64,000 bases of DNA from Gammaproteobacteria bacterium (GTDB lineage: Bacteria > Pseudomonadota > Gammaproteobacteria > Competibacterales > Competibacteraceae), in assembly GCA_024235035.1 (NCBI GenBank), contig JACKNE010000016.1, forward strand, positions 29,727-93,726, given 5' to 3'. How positions within the stretch are numbered: the stretch's first letter is position 1; every line of letters starts with the position of its first letter. A program made the translations under genes and the position numbers. Shown here one piece after another: positions 46,987 to 55,630 of this stretch. Under the pieces are notes generated by a model, which had not been told where the DNA came from, ran no database searches, and worked only from the letters and a program-made list of their open reading frames with translations.

Positions 46987-47919
46987 TCACTTGTCGTTGC
47001 CGGCGAGCTGCGCAGAAGAGCGTATTGAATTTCGGCCTCCATTGCTATTGCCGATGATCACTCGATCGCTTGTTGGAGTCAGATAGGGGCGAGATGTCGC
47101 TGTCGAACTGAAGGTGTTGACTTTGACGGGAGTTCGGGCGAAGCGGCCGCTGGTGCGGGGGGTAATGATGGTGACGCCACTGGAGTTGCCGGGATAACTG
47201 CGGTTGAACGCCACAGTATCGCCCTTCGCGCCGGTATGATACAAACCGCCTAATCGGTATTGCTGATAGAAGTTGAGCACGCGCACCACGTAGGTTTGAG
47301 TTTCCTTGTAGGGAGGAATCTGATTGCCATACTTTTGCACCGCGCCCTCGCCAGCATTGTAGGCGGCTACCGCCAATTGAGTATCGTTGAACCGGTCAAG
47401 CAGCCAACGCAGATAACGGGCGCCGCCATGCATGTTGGCAATGGGGTCATAAGCATTGCCGACCCCAAACCGCTCGGCGGTGCCCGGCATCAATTGCATG
47501 AGGCCCATCGCGCCTTTGGGAGAAACCGCCCAGGGATTGTAAGCGGATTCGGCGCTGATGACCGCATGCATCAAAGCCGGCTCCAGGCGGTATTGTGCGG
47601 CGATCCGGTTGACGTCGGCGCTGAAGCGCTGACGGTTTTGTTCGTTGACTCGGGAGGGCTTGATACGAGCCGCCTTCTGCGCGTAGTTGCGCAGTGTGAC
47701 GCCGGGAGCATAGAGGTTGTTCGGAGCGTAACTTGAAGGTTGAGCCGCCTTCTTACTATAGGTCGGGGTGCGCATGACCAGTTTGTAGCGTGGATCACTG
47801 GGGACGTTGCTTAGGTGCCGCACGCCGTTACTGTCTACAAAGGCATAAATATCCGCCTGAACTGGGCTGGCCAAAGCGAACGCTAAAGGAATCAGACCGG
47901 CCAATAGTCGCCGCTGCAT
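46987..47919 (-). CDS. Lytic transglycosylase with N-terminal DUF4124
   Basis: A 310-residue exported protein. A signal peptide (LLAGLIPLAFALASPVQA) is followed by a DUF4124-type segment (DIYAFVDSNGVRHLSNVP) and then an SLT domain: LMHAVISAESAYNPWAVSP with the catalytic Glu, KGAMGLMQLMPGTAERFGV, and AVAAYNAGEGAVQKYG. The C-terminal 90 residues are low complexity and Ser/Arg rich. This architecture is common in gammaproteobacteria; it cleaves peptidoglycan during growth or assembly of envelope machines. It stands 130 bases upstream of the ATPase gene on the same strand. Confidence 0.88.
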   Translation of the reverse strand: MQRRLLAGLIPLAFALASPVQADIYAFVDSNGVRHLSNVPSDPRYKLVMRTPTYSKKAAQPSSYAPNNLYAPGVTLRNYAQKAARIKPSRVNEQNRQRFSADVNRIAAQYRLEPALMHAVISAESAYNPWAVSPKGAMGLMQLMPGTAERFGVGNAYDPIANMHGGARYLRWLLDRFNDTQLAVAAYNAGEGAVQKYGNQIPPYKETQTYVVRVLNFYQQYRLGGLYHTGAKGDTVAFNRSYPGNSSGVTIITPRTSGRFARTPVKVNTFSSTATSRPYLTPTSDRVIIGNSNGGRNSIRSSAQLAGNDK

Positions 47920-48104
47920 TCAGTTTCTCCTTATTCCTGGAATTGGCTGAGTCATGTCTGAGGCGGCGGTCTGGCGACCGTTCCAACTCAAGCAGGGAGT
48001 CGAGCATCTATCGGTCAACTGCTCTAAGATTAACATTAAACTGGGTTGCCGCAATCGATCCACTCGGTACAAACCCTTTTAATCTCATGATAATTCCATA
48101 ATTA

Positions 48105-48110
48105 TATAAT
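48105..48110 (+). promoter_or_regulatory. Possible -10 element of the polyphosphate locus
   Basis: A perfect TATAAT in a strongly AT-rich stretch (48090-48130) ahead of the polyphosphate:AMP phosphotransferase gene. No good -35 was found at 17 bases, and I could not identify a Pho box. Confidence 0.35.
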
Positions 48111-48186
48111 ATATAAAGATAAAATTTTTCTTCGCTTGTTTTGAGCTATCTGCCCGCCGTCTCCGCCTACGTTAGTGAGGATTACG

Positions 48187-49734
48187 ATGTTCAGAACCGC
48201 TGAACTGCAACATAGATTACCCAAAGAAGAGTACCACCAGCAGGTTTCTCAGTTGCGCGAAGACTTGTTGATGATGCAGATGGAGTTGCGCAACGCCGAC
48301 TTTCCCGTCATCGTCGTTTTCGCGGGTGTGGACGGCGCTGGTAAGGGTGAGACCGTCAACAAACTGCACGAGTGGCTGGATTCGCGCTGGCTGGTCACCC
48401 GGGCTTTTGGTGAACCCTCCGATGAGGAACGCGACCGGCCCGAATACTGGCGGTTTTGGCGGGATCTGCCGCCTCGTGGACGGATCGGCTTGTTCTTGAG
48501 TTCCTGGTATTCAATGCCGATTCTCGATCATGTCTACGGGCATATCGATCTGGCGGAATTCGACGAGCGATTGGAGCGCATCAAGACTTTCGAACAGACG
48601 CTAGCCGATGATGGCGCGTTGATCCTGAAATTCTGGATGCATCTGTCCAAGGACGCGCAAAAGGAACGCCTGCGCAAGCTGGAGAAGAATCCGCTGTTGC
48701 ACTGGCGGATTTCCAAGCGCGACTGGCAGCATTGGGAACTCTATGAGTCGTTCGTCGTCGCTGCCGAGCGCACGATCATGAAGACCAGCACTGGATTGGC
48801 GCCATGGAAGATCGTGGAAGGTTACAATGCGCGCTACCGCAGTGTCGCCGTGGCTTCCGTCATGCGTGACGCGATCCGTTTTCGGCTGGACGAGGCCAAG
48901 ATAGCGCTGGCCAGCGGCAATGGCGAAGTTGACGCTCATGCGCCGAAGCCAACTTCGGCGGATGTGGATGGACTGCCCGTGGTCACGATTCTATCGCGCC
49001 TGGATATGAGTCAGACCTTGTCCAAGGATGACTATGATATCGGATTGAAACATTATCAGGGCCGACTGAACCAACTCCAGCGCACCGCCCGTGAGCGCAA
49101 GGTTTCGACCATCCTGGTGTTCGAAGGTTGGGATGCCGCCGGCAAGGGCGGCAGCATTCGCCGCATCACGGCTGCGCTGGATGCCCGCGATTATCAAGTG
49201 ATCCAGATTGCCGCCCCGACCGATGAGGAAGCTGCTCACAACTATCTATGGCGTTTTTGGCGGCACCTGCCGCGCGCGGGTCGCGTCACGATCTACGACC
49301 GGAGTTGGTATGGGCGGGTGTTGGTGGAACGGATCGAGGGGTTCGCCCGCACCCGTGAATGGCAACGCGCCTATGCCGAGATCAACGACTTCGAGGCGCA
49401 ACTGGTGGAACGAGGCATCGTGTTGCTGAAATTCTGGTTGCACATCACCCCGGATGAACAGCTGCGTCGCTTCAAGGAGCGCGAGCAGATTGCCTACAAA
49501 GCCTGGAAGTTGACGGATGAAGATTGGCGCAATCGCGAGCGCTGGGAGGATTACGAATTGGCGGTCAACGACTTGGTGGAGCGGACCAGCACCCGCCAAG
49601 CGCCGTGGACCCTGGTCGAAGCGAACGATAAGCGCCATGCACGCATCCAAGTACTGCGCACGCTGTGCGAACGATTGGAAGCGGTACTCGGTTTGCCTGA
49701 AGACCAACCAAGCGCCGCAAAGAGCAAGAAATAA
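48187..49734 (+). CDS. pap: Polyphosphate:AMP phosphotransferase (two PPK2 domains)
   Basis: A 515-residue tandem PPK2-family kinase that phosphorylates AMP to ADP at the expense of polyphosphate. Two homologous halves each have a Walker A and lid: half 1, FAGVDGAGKGETVNKLHEWL and later WRISKRDWQHWELYE; half 2, FEGWDAAGKGGSIRRITAAL, YDRSWYGRVLVERIEGF and KLTDEDWRNRERW. Fused PPK2 proteins of this length are PAP (class II). GTGAGG 6 bases ahead of 48187 decides this start over an upstream ATG. Followed by ppk1 and a CHAD gene on the same strand. Confidence 0.92.
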   Translation: MFRTAELQHRLPKEEYHQQVSQLREDLLMMQMELRNADFPVIVVFAGVDGAGKGETVNKLHEWLDSRWLVTRAFGEPSDEERDRPEYWRFWRDLPPRGRIGLFLSSWYSMPILDHVYGHIDLAEFDERLERIKTFEQTLADDGALILKFWMHLSKDAQKERLRKLEKNPLLHWRISKRDWQHWELYESFVVAAERTIMKTSTGLAPWKIVEGYNARYRSVAVASVMRDAIRFRLDEAKIALASGNGEVDAHAPKPTSADVDGLPVVTILSRLDMSQTLSKDDYDIGLKHYQGRLNQLQRTARERKVSTILVFEGWDAAGKGGSIRRITAALDARDYQVIQIAAPTDEEAAHNYLWRFWRHLPRAGRVTIYDRSWYGRVLVERIEGFARTREWQRAYAEINDFEAQLVERGIVLLKFWLHITPDEQLRRFKEREQIAYKAWKLTDEDWRNRERWEDYELAVNDLVERTSTRQAPWTLVEANDKRHARIQVLRTLCERLEAVLGLPEDQPSAAKSKK

Positions 49735-49751
49735 AATAGGTTCTTCAATGG

Positions 49752-49866
49752 TTCTTGTGGAATTGATGCTGCAATCGGTAGGTCGGGCACAGGACGTGCC
49801 CGACAGGTGCGTTCTGTCGGGCAACGCGGCGCTTATGCCCGACCTACGGTGTGGGTTCCACAAGAA
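49752..49866. repeat. Nested inverted-repeat element between pap and ppk1
   Basis: Outer arms TTCTTGTGGAA (49752-49762) and TTCCACAAGAA (49856-49866) enclose inner arms GTAGGTCGGGCA (49778-49789) and TGCCCGACCTAC (49836-49847), which in turn hold a further TGCCCGACAG/CTGTCGGGCA hairpin (49797-49823). The 115-base element has no coding potential and looks like a MITE- or BIME-type repeat. It may also fold in the pap-ppk1 transcript and set the ratio of the two products. Confidence 0.7.
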
Positions 49867-49898
49867 TCCTCGAAGAGCCATAAAATATCGGAGTCAGC

Positions 49899-52157
49899 AT
49901 GATTGAATCAGCAGAAGTCTCTCTCCAGGGTGCTGAATCGACTCCTGCAACGCGCGGGAGTGGCAAGCGAAATGCGGAGGTAATCACGGTGGCAACTCCG
50001 GAGCCAGCGCCCCCGGCTCCGGAGTTGCCACCACCGGTATTCGATCCCAGCGCCGCCGAGTGGTATTTGAACCGTGAGCTGACCTGGTTGGCTTTCAACC
50101 AGCGAGTGTTACACGAAGGTCAGGACGAACGTACTCCTCTGCTGGAACGGGTCAAATTTCTGGCGATCGTCAGCTCCAATCTGAACGAATTTTTCATGAA
50201 GCGTATCGGTGGCCTCAAGCAACAGATCGGCACCCGGGTGCGGGAACTGACCGTGGACGGTCGCAGCCCCGAGCAGCAGTTGAATGAATGTCTGGTCTGC
50301 GTGCGCAATCTCGTCGACCAGCAGCGGATATTGGCTTCCCAGTTGCACAAATTGCTTAAGGAGCAGGGCATCTTTCTGCGCAGCTACAAGCGTTTGACTG
50401 AGGCTCAGCGCAAACAGATGCGGGAATACTACCTGCGCAACATTTTTCCGCTGGTCACGCCGCAAACCATGGACCCCGCCCATCCCTTTCCCTTCATCTC
50501 CAACCTGTCGCTCAATCTGTTGGTGACGGTGCGCTACGCCAACGATGACGCTAGCGGCTTGGCGCGGATCAAGGTGCCACTCGGTTCTGGAATCGAGCGC
50601 TTCCTCAAGGTCGGCGACGAGGATCTCTACGTGCCGCTGGAGGATGTGATGGCCAATAACCTCGATCTGCTGTTTCCCGGCATGGTGGTGGAGGCTTGTG
50701 AGCTATTTCGCGTCACGCGCAATGCGATTACCGAGCGCGACGAAGATCAAGCGGACGATCTCTTGCTGATGATCGAGTCGGAGCTGCGCGAGCGCAAGAT
50801 TGCACCGATTGTCCGCTTGGAGGTGGAGAAAAACATGGACCCGGTGCATCGTGGCATGTTGGCCGCCGAATTGGGCTTGGACGAGGCCAGCGAAGTGTTC
50901 GAGGTGGATGGCATGATGGCGATGAAAGATCTGTTCCAGATCGTCTCGATCAACCGGACGGATTTGCACGGGTCGCCACATCATCCACTCGATCATCCCA
51001 AGCTGAGTGATAAGCGTAATATTTTCCACATCATTCGCGAAATCGGTCCGATTCTGCTACAGCATCCCTATGAATCGTTCGTGACTTCAGTAGAACGATT
51101 TTTGCGGGAAGCCAGCTTCGACCCGAAGGTGTTGGCCATTAAGATGACCTTGTACCGTACTTCGGAGGATTCGAAGATTGTCGAATACCTGACCAATGCC
51201 GCGCAAAATGGCAAGCAGGTGACCGTGGTCGTGGAACTCAAGGCGCGCTTCGATGAAGCAGCTAACATCCGCTGGGCGAACCGAATGGAAGAAGCCGGAA
51301 TCCATGTGACCTATGGCGTTCTAGGACTCAAGACACACAGCAAGGTGATCCTGGTGGTGCGGCGGGATTACAATGGATTGCGCCGCTATGCGCATATTGG
51401 TACAGGCAACTACCATGCGGGTACTGCCCGCATGTACAGCGATCTTGGCCTGCTGACCTGTGATCCGGTCATCGGCGAGGATCTGACCGAGTTGTTCAAT
51501 TACCTGACCACCGGTTATGTGCCTAAACGCAATTATCACAAGCTACTACCGGCGCCCAAGGTGCTCAAGCCGGCGCTGTTGGCCAAGATCGAGCGCGAAA
51601 TTGACCACGCCAAGGTAGGTAAAGCTGCATTGATCCAATTCAAGATGAATGCCTTGGAGGACAAGGAAGTGACCGCAGCGCTGTACCAGGCTTCGCAAGC
51701 CGGCGTCAAGATTGATCTCATCGTTCGTGACACGTGTCGGCTGCGGCCAGGCATTCCAGGGATCTCGGAAAACGTGAAAGTGATCAGTATCGTGGGTCGA
51801 TTTCTGGAACACACCCGGATTTTTCATTTCTACAATGACGGCGCCGATGAATACTTCATCGGTTCGGCAGACTGTATGCAGCGCAATCTGGAAAGCCGGG
51901 TCGAAGTGGTGGCGCCCATTGATACCCTGGATTTGCAACGAGAGTTGCAGCAGATTCTGGATGTGCAACTGAATGACCGGCGCAGTGCTTGGGATATGCA
52001 GTCAGATGGAACTTATCTGCAACGTGTGCCTGGTGAGAGTGATGATCCACGAGGTTCTCAGCAGATTCTCATCGAACTGGCGGAACGACGGCAGAAGGAG
52101 GCCCAGCGGCTGAAGAAGCGCAAGCCCAAAGGCATTGCCCGGCGGGCCATCGCTTGA
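49899..52157 (+). CDS. ppk1: Polyphosphate kinase 1
   Basis: A 752-residue Ppk1 that reversibly makes polyphosphate from ATP. The N-terminal domain opens with YLNRELTWLAFNQRVLHEG, preceded by a 45-residue Pro/Ala-rich extension. The catalytic domains show ALKMTLYRTSEDSKIVEYL-type sequence (KMTLYRTS), the HxK histidine His480 in LKTHSKVILVVRR, and RYAHIGTGNYH. The C2 domain has DTCRLRPGIPGISENVKV and FIGSADCMQRNLESRVEV. It lies between pap and a CHAD gene and overlaps the latter by 4 bases. Confidence 0.96.
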   Translation: MIESAEVSLQGAESTPATRGSGKRNAEVITVATPEPAPPAPELPPPVFDPSAAEWYLNRELTWLAFNQRVLHEGQDERTPLLERVKFLAIVSSNLNEFFMKRIGGLKQQIGTRVRELTVDGRSPEQQLNECLVCVRNLVDQQRILASQLHKLLKEQGIFLRSYKRLTEAQRKQMREYYLRNIFPLVTPQTMDPAHPFPFISNLSLNLLVTVRYANDDASGLARIKVPLGSGIERFLKVGDEDLYVPLEDVMANNLDLLFPGMVVEACELFRVTRNAITERDEDQADDLLLMIESELRERKIAPIVRLEVEKNMDPVHRGMLAAELGLDEASEVFEVDGMMAMKDLFQIVSINRTDLHGSPHHPLDHPKLSDKRNIFHIIREIGPILLQHPYESFVTSVERFLREASFDPKVLAIKMTLYRTSEDSKIVEYLTNAAQNGKQVTVVVELKARFDEAANIRWANRMEEAGIHVTYGVLGLKTHSKVILVVRRDYNGLRRYAHIGTGNYHAGTARMYSDLGLLTCDPVIGEDLTELFNYLTTGYVPKRNYHKLLPAPKVLKPALLAKIEREIDHAKVGKAALIQFKMNALEDKEVTAALYQASQAGVKIDLIVRDTCRLRPGIPGISENVKVISIVGRFLEHTRIFHFYNDGADEYFIGSADCMQRNLESRVEVVAPIDTLDLQRELQQILDVQLNDRRSAWDMQSDGTYLQRVPGESDDPRGSQQILIELAERRQKEAQRLKKRKPKGIARRAIA

Positions 52158-53071
52158 AAGCGGTCACGCCTGTCAAGGCCGGTTCGGTTGAGTTAGCCGC
52201 CGAGATCAGCAGCGATGAGGCTTTCGTCGCCATCATCAGTGCTTGCTTGAAGCATGCTGAGGCCAATCGTCCAGCGGTGCTGGACGGTCAGATTGAAGGG
52301 ATTCATCAAATGCGGGTGGCATTCCGACGATTACGCTCCGGCCTCAAAATCTTCCGGCCATTGATCCCGCGTGCAGCCAGCTCCGCTTTGGTCGAGGACC
52401 TGCGCTGGCTGAACGGGTACTTGGGGCCGGCCCGTGACTGGGATGTGTTCTTGGAAGAAGGCATGGCGCCAGTGTTCGCCCATTTTCCACGCAAGCGCAG
52501 TCTGTTGCTGTTCCAGCGCAAGGCGACGACTATTCGCCAGCGCCACCACCAGACCTTGCGAGAAGCGTTGCAACAATCCCACTATGCATTGATGTCGCAG
52601 CGTTTTGCTGACTGGCTGGATCGCTGTGCCTGGCGGGATGGTTTGCACGTCGAGCAACAGGAGCGGTTGCTGGAGCCGGTTCTGAATTTCTCGACTTCAC
52701 TGCTCGAACAGGAGCATCGGCGGGTAGTAAAACGAGGCGAGGCGTTTGCGGAGCTGTCGGCCGAGGAGCGGCACGCTCTACGAATCCACATCAAGGAATT
52801 GCGCTATGCACTGGATTTTTTCTCCAGCCTGTATTCCACCCCAATGGTCAAGGCTTATTTAGGGGCGATGTCTCGATTACAGGACTGCTTGGGAATCCTG
52901 AATGACATTACAGTCGCTCGGCGCCTGCTGGAAGAGGCCGGGTTGAGCGCCGCCTCGGTTGCCCGGCAAGTGATCGAGGGCTGGTACGGTTGTCGGCTGG
53001 ATCAGCATGAACACCAGTTTGCGGAAGTTTGGCGACAATATCGGCAATGCGAACGTCCCTGGATCGATTGA
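52154..53071 (+). CDS. CHAD domain protein
   Basis: A 305-residue all-helical CHAD protein. The conserved histidine helix IEGIHQMRVAFRRLRSGLKI, GPARDWDVFLEE, and the second repeat with ALRIHIKELRYALDFFSSLY and RLQDCLGILNDITVARRLL are plain. CHAD domains bind polyphosphate through their basic surface. It starts at TTG 52154, overlapping the ppk1 stop, so its production is tied to Ppk1. Inferred role: granule binding or control of polyphosphate enzymes. The protein lacks a CYTH domain. Confidence 0.9.
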   Translation: MKAVTPVKAGSVELAAEISSDEAFVAIISACLKHAEANRPAVLDGQIEGIHQMRVAFRRLRSGLKIFRPLIPRAASSALVEDLRWLNGYLGPARDWDVFLEEGMAPVFAHFPRKRSLLLFQRKATTIRQRHHQTLREALQQSHYALMSQRFADWLDRCAWRDGLHVEQQERLLEPVLNFSTSLLEQEHRRVVKRGEAFAELSAEERHALRIHIKELRYALDFFSSLYSTPMVKAYLGAMSRLQDCLGILNDITVARRLLEEAGLSAASVARQVIEGWYGCRLDQHEHQFAEVWRQYRQCERPWID

Positions 53072-53147
53072 GGGTTTTTCTTGGCAGGCGGCTACAATCA
53101 GTGGGAGGATGCTGTTTCTCTTTCTTCGATTCTGGAGCTTTGCAACC

Positions 53148-54476
53148 ATGTCTGAATCCACGCTCACCCAGCGACTGACCGAACTGATCATGGCCAAGCC
53201 GGTTGCTGCGGCCGATCTGGAACAGGCGGCCTTGTTGACGCTGGATGCGATGGCTAATGCGATGGCGGGGCGGATTAGCGATCCGGGGGCTATTTTGCTC
53301 CGATGGGCGGGGGCGACCGGAGTGACGGATGCCGAGCGCAACGCCTTCTTGCTCGGATCGCTGACGCATATCCTGGAAACCGACGATCTGCACCGCGCCT
53401 CGGTGGTGCATCCAGGCTGTGTCGTGGTGCCGGCTGCCTGGGCGGTGGCGGTTCAAGAAGGCATTCGTGGTCACGCCATGCTCAAGGCGGTGTTGTGGGG
53501 GTTCGAGGCCGTGACCCGTGTGGGGATGGCGGTTGGGCCTGCGCATTACCGGATTTGGCATAACACGGCGACCTGTGGGCCTTATGGTTCGGCGATGGCG
53601 ACAGCGGCGTTGTTGCATCTCGACCCGGTAGCGACGGTTCACGCACTGGGCAATGCGGGTACGCAGTCTTCGGGGCTTTGGCAATTTCTGGAAGCCGGCG
53701 CTATGACTAAGCATTTGCATGCTGGGCGAGCCGCCGAAGCAGGCGTATTGGCAGCTAGTTTGGCGCGCTTTGGCTTTACCGGCCCACCGAATATTCTGGA
53801 AGGCGCCAAGGGTTGGTTTACAGCGACCTGTCCTGATGCCGACCCTGAGGCGGTAATCCGCGATCCGGAAGCGCCTTGGCAATTGTTGCAAACGTCGATC
53901 AAACCCTGGCCATCCTGCCGGCATACTCACCCGGCGGTCGATGCGGCTCGTGAATTGCGGCATCAGGTTGCGGTAGAAACCATCGAACAGGTCGAAGTGG
54001 AAACCTATGCCGCCGCCCTGGAAGTTTGCAACCGACCACTGCCGCAGAGCGACTACGAGGCTAAGTTTTCTCTCCAACACTGTGTCGCAGCGGCGCTGAC
54101 CCACGAGCACGTCGATTTTACCGTGTTTGCCGAACCGGTGCGGTCGGAATTGGCGGCCTTGCGAGAACGGGTTGTGTTGCGCCTGGCTGAACCGTATGCC
54201 TCCGCCTACCCACGAGCCTGGGGTAGTGCGGTGACCGTGACCATGCGCAGTGGTGAACAGTTGACGGTGCGGCGGACCCACGCCAAGGGTGATCCCGAGG
54301 CTCCGTTGTCGCCTGTCGAGTTGATCGCCAAGGCGCGGACGCTGATGAATTACGGTGGAGTGCATGAGGCTGATCGGTTGATCGACGCGATTCTGGCGCT
54401 GTCCGACGATTCGGTGTTGCCAGCATTGCCAGAGATGCCGGTTTTTTTGGCAGTGCAGCAAAATTCTGGGGTATAA
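53148..54476 (+). CDS. MmgE/PrpD family protein
   Basis: A 442-residue member of the family that includes 2-methylcitrate dehydratase and cis-aconitate decarboxylase. Typical segments are LLTLDAMANAMAGRI, LGSLTHILETDDLHRASVVH with the active-site DD-H cluster, AVLWGFEAVTRVGMAVGP, TATCGPYGSAMATAALL and QTSIKPWPSCRHTHPAVDA. ATG 53148 is preceded by GGAG at 53134. It follows the CHAD gene by 76 bases but no functional link is evident. The substrate cannot be assigned; a dehydratase on a branched tricarboxylate or a decarboxylase are both possible. Confidence 0.85.
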   Translation: MSESTLTQRLTELIMAKPVAAADLEQAALLTLDAMANAMAGRISDPGAILLRWAGATGVTDAERNAFLLGSLTHILETDDLHRASVVHPGCVVVPAAWAVAVQEGIRGHAMLKAVLWGFEAVTRVGMAVGPAHYRIWHNTATCGPYGSAMATAALLHLDPVATVHALGNAGTQSSGLWQFLEAGAMTKHLHAGRAAEAGVLAASLARFGFTGPPNILEGAKGWFTATCPDADPEAVIRDPEAPWQLLQTSIKPWPSCRHTHPAVDAARELRHQVAVETIEQVEVETYAAALEVCNRPLPQSDYEAKFSLQHCVAAALTHEHVDFTVFAEPVRSELAALRERVVLRLAEPYASAYPRAWGSAVTVTMRSGEQLTVRRTHAKGDPEAPLSPVELIAKARTLMNYGGVHEADRLIDAILALSDDSVLPALPEMPVFLAVQQNSGV

Positions 54477-54498
54477 CTTATTGTTTGCGCAAAACAAT

Positions 54499-54521
54499 GT
54501 TGTTTTTTGCCGAAAAACAAC
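54499..54521. other. Perfect 9-bp hairpin behind the PrpD-like gene
   Basis: GTTGTTTTT (54499-54507), loop TGCCG, AAAAACAAC (54513-54521). AT-rich and without a T-run on the plus strand; could cap the end of the preceding transcript or mark an operator. Confidence 0.4.
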
Positions 54522-54565
54522 GAAAAATAGTATGTTTGCTCTAAATCTTTTGTTAGAATAGCTCC

Positions 54566-54651
54566 CGTGCGGTGGACATATGGCTTCTGCTCAGTCTACC
54601 GCGCATCCTCCTTTGGTGGTTTTTGGCCGGGTATTCTTACCCGGTCTTTTT
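54566..54651 (+). ncRNA. Candidate small RNA with intrinsic terminator
   Basis: A TAGAAT -10-like box at 54554-54559 precedes a short non-coding stretch. Its first hairpin pairs GCGGTGGAC (54569-54577) with GTCTACCGC (54594-54602, one G-U), then an unpaired CCTCC-containing linker, and a terminator hairpin with T-run at 54627-54651. No ORF with a ribosome site is inside. The CCTCC could base-pair with Shine-Dalgarno sequences, the hallmark of several trans-acting sRNAs. The -35 region is weak, so the promoter is uncertain. Confidence 0.4.
54627..54651 (+). terminator. Rho-independent terminator
   Basis: CCGGGTA (54627-54633), loop TTCT, TACCCGG (54638-54644), then TCTTTTTT. A strong intrinsic terminator reading rightward; it is 150 bases beyond the PrpD-like gene, which is why a separate small transcript is suspected. 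Confidence 0.85.
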
Positions 54652-54663
54652 TATTTTCAGACA

Positions 54664-54686
54664 TGAAAAACCCCGCATGCGCGGGG
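54664..54686 (-). terminator. Rho-independent terminator of the Bax-inhibitor-type gene
   Basis: On the minus strand CCCCGC, loop GCAT, GCGGGG is followed by TTTTTCAT. Plus-strand arms are 54671-54676 and 54681-54686. It ends the transcript of the gene at 54718-55401. Confidence 0.88.
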
Positions 54687-54717
54687 CTGGCATGACAATG
54701 TTTAAGTTGAGATTCAA

Positions 54718-55401
54718 TCAGTCATCGCCGGACATGATGCCCAGGATTTGCAGCAGGCTCAGAAGCAGGTTGAAAATCGTGATGTACAGGGTAACGGTGG
54801 CCATGATGTAGTTGGTTTCGCCACCGTGGATGATCTCGCTGGTTTGCCAGAGGATCATACCGGACATCAGCAGGATGAACATCCCGGATACCGCTAGCGA
54901 CAACGCCGGTATGTTGAATAGCATCGCGCCCAGGCTGACCAGAAAAGCGACCAAGACGCCGACCATCAAGAACCCGCCCATGAAGCTAAAGTCCTTGCGG
55001 CTGACCACTGCGTAACCTGACAGGGCCAGGAAGATCACTCCAGTGCCCGCCAGTGCGGTCATGACTACCTGCGAACCATTGGGCAGATTCAGGTACAAGT
55101 TCAAGATCGGGCCTAGCGTGTAGCCCAGAAATCCGGTCAGGGCAAAGACCGCCGCCAGTCCCCAGACACTATTGCGGAGATGAGTGACGACGAACAAGAG
55201 GCCAAAGTAACCGCCCAGCGTGATGAGCCAGTGCAAAGGCGCGGCATTCGTGGCCATGGCGAAACCGGCCGTGAGGCCGCTGAACAGCAGTGTCATCGAC
55301 AATAATAAATAGGTATTGCGGAGCACCTTATTGCCGACCGATGCTTTACCCAGCGTCAGTGTGACGGGCGCTTTGGTCAGTACGTCATTTCTCTGCATCA
55401 T
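54718..55401 (-). CDS. Bax inhibitor-1 / YccA family membrane protein
   Basis: A 227-residue inner-membrane protein with seven hydrophobic spans, of the UPF0005/BI-1 family (YccA, YbhL in E. coli). Landmarks are VLRNTYLLLSMTLLFSGLTA, FALTGFLGYTLGPIL and the C-terminal ATVTLYITIFNLLLSLLQILG with the family's conserved acidic tail (GDD). YccA interacts with FtsH; other members act as calcium leak channels. The exact role here is not given by context. Confidence 0.9.
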   Translation of the reverse strand: MMQRNDVLTKAPVTLTLGKASVGNKVLRNTYLLLSMTLLFSGLTAGFAMATNAAPLHWLITLGGYFGLLFVVTHLRNSVWGLAAVFALTGFLGYTLGPILNLYLNLPNGSQVVMTALAGTGVIFLALSGYAVVSRKDFSFMGGFLMVGVLVAFLVSLGAMLFNIPALSLAVSGMFILLMSGMILWQTSEIIHGGETNYIMATVTLYITIFNLLLSLLQILGIMSGDD

Positions 55402-55630
55402 GGTTGGTAGAACCTCCTCAGGGTTTGGAAACTGTCAGTAATTGACCGTGTAAAGGTGCAAGCAGTTCATTCAAAATGCCGCGCTAACAATAGCAGATGC
55501 TTTTTACCATAATAAATCACTAAAGAAACAATATATTAGGCTAGTATTGATTGGGGGCTGTTTTTCGGCTAAGTGTGCCGGGGTATGTGCGGATGTCCAG
55601 CGGAAACCGATCATTGCAGCATGTAACCTT

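Noticed and set aside
48060..48130. Pho box ahead of the polyphosphate locus
   Set aside because: No pair of CTGTCAT-like repeats at the proper spacing; only an AT-rich stretch with TATAAT.
52908..54497. 529-codon minus-strand ORF
   Set aside because: Antisense to the well-supported MmgE/PrpD gene; Arg/His/Gln-rich translation typical of shadow frames.
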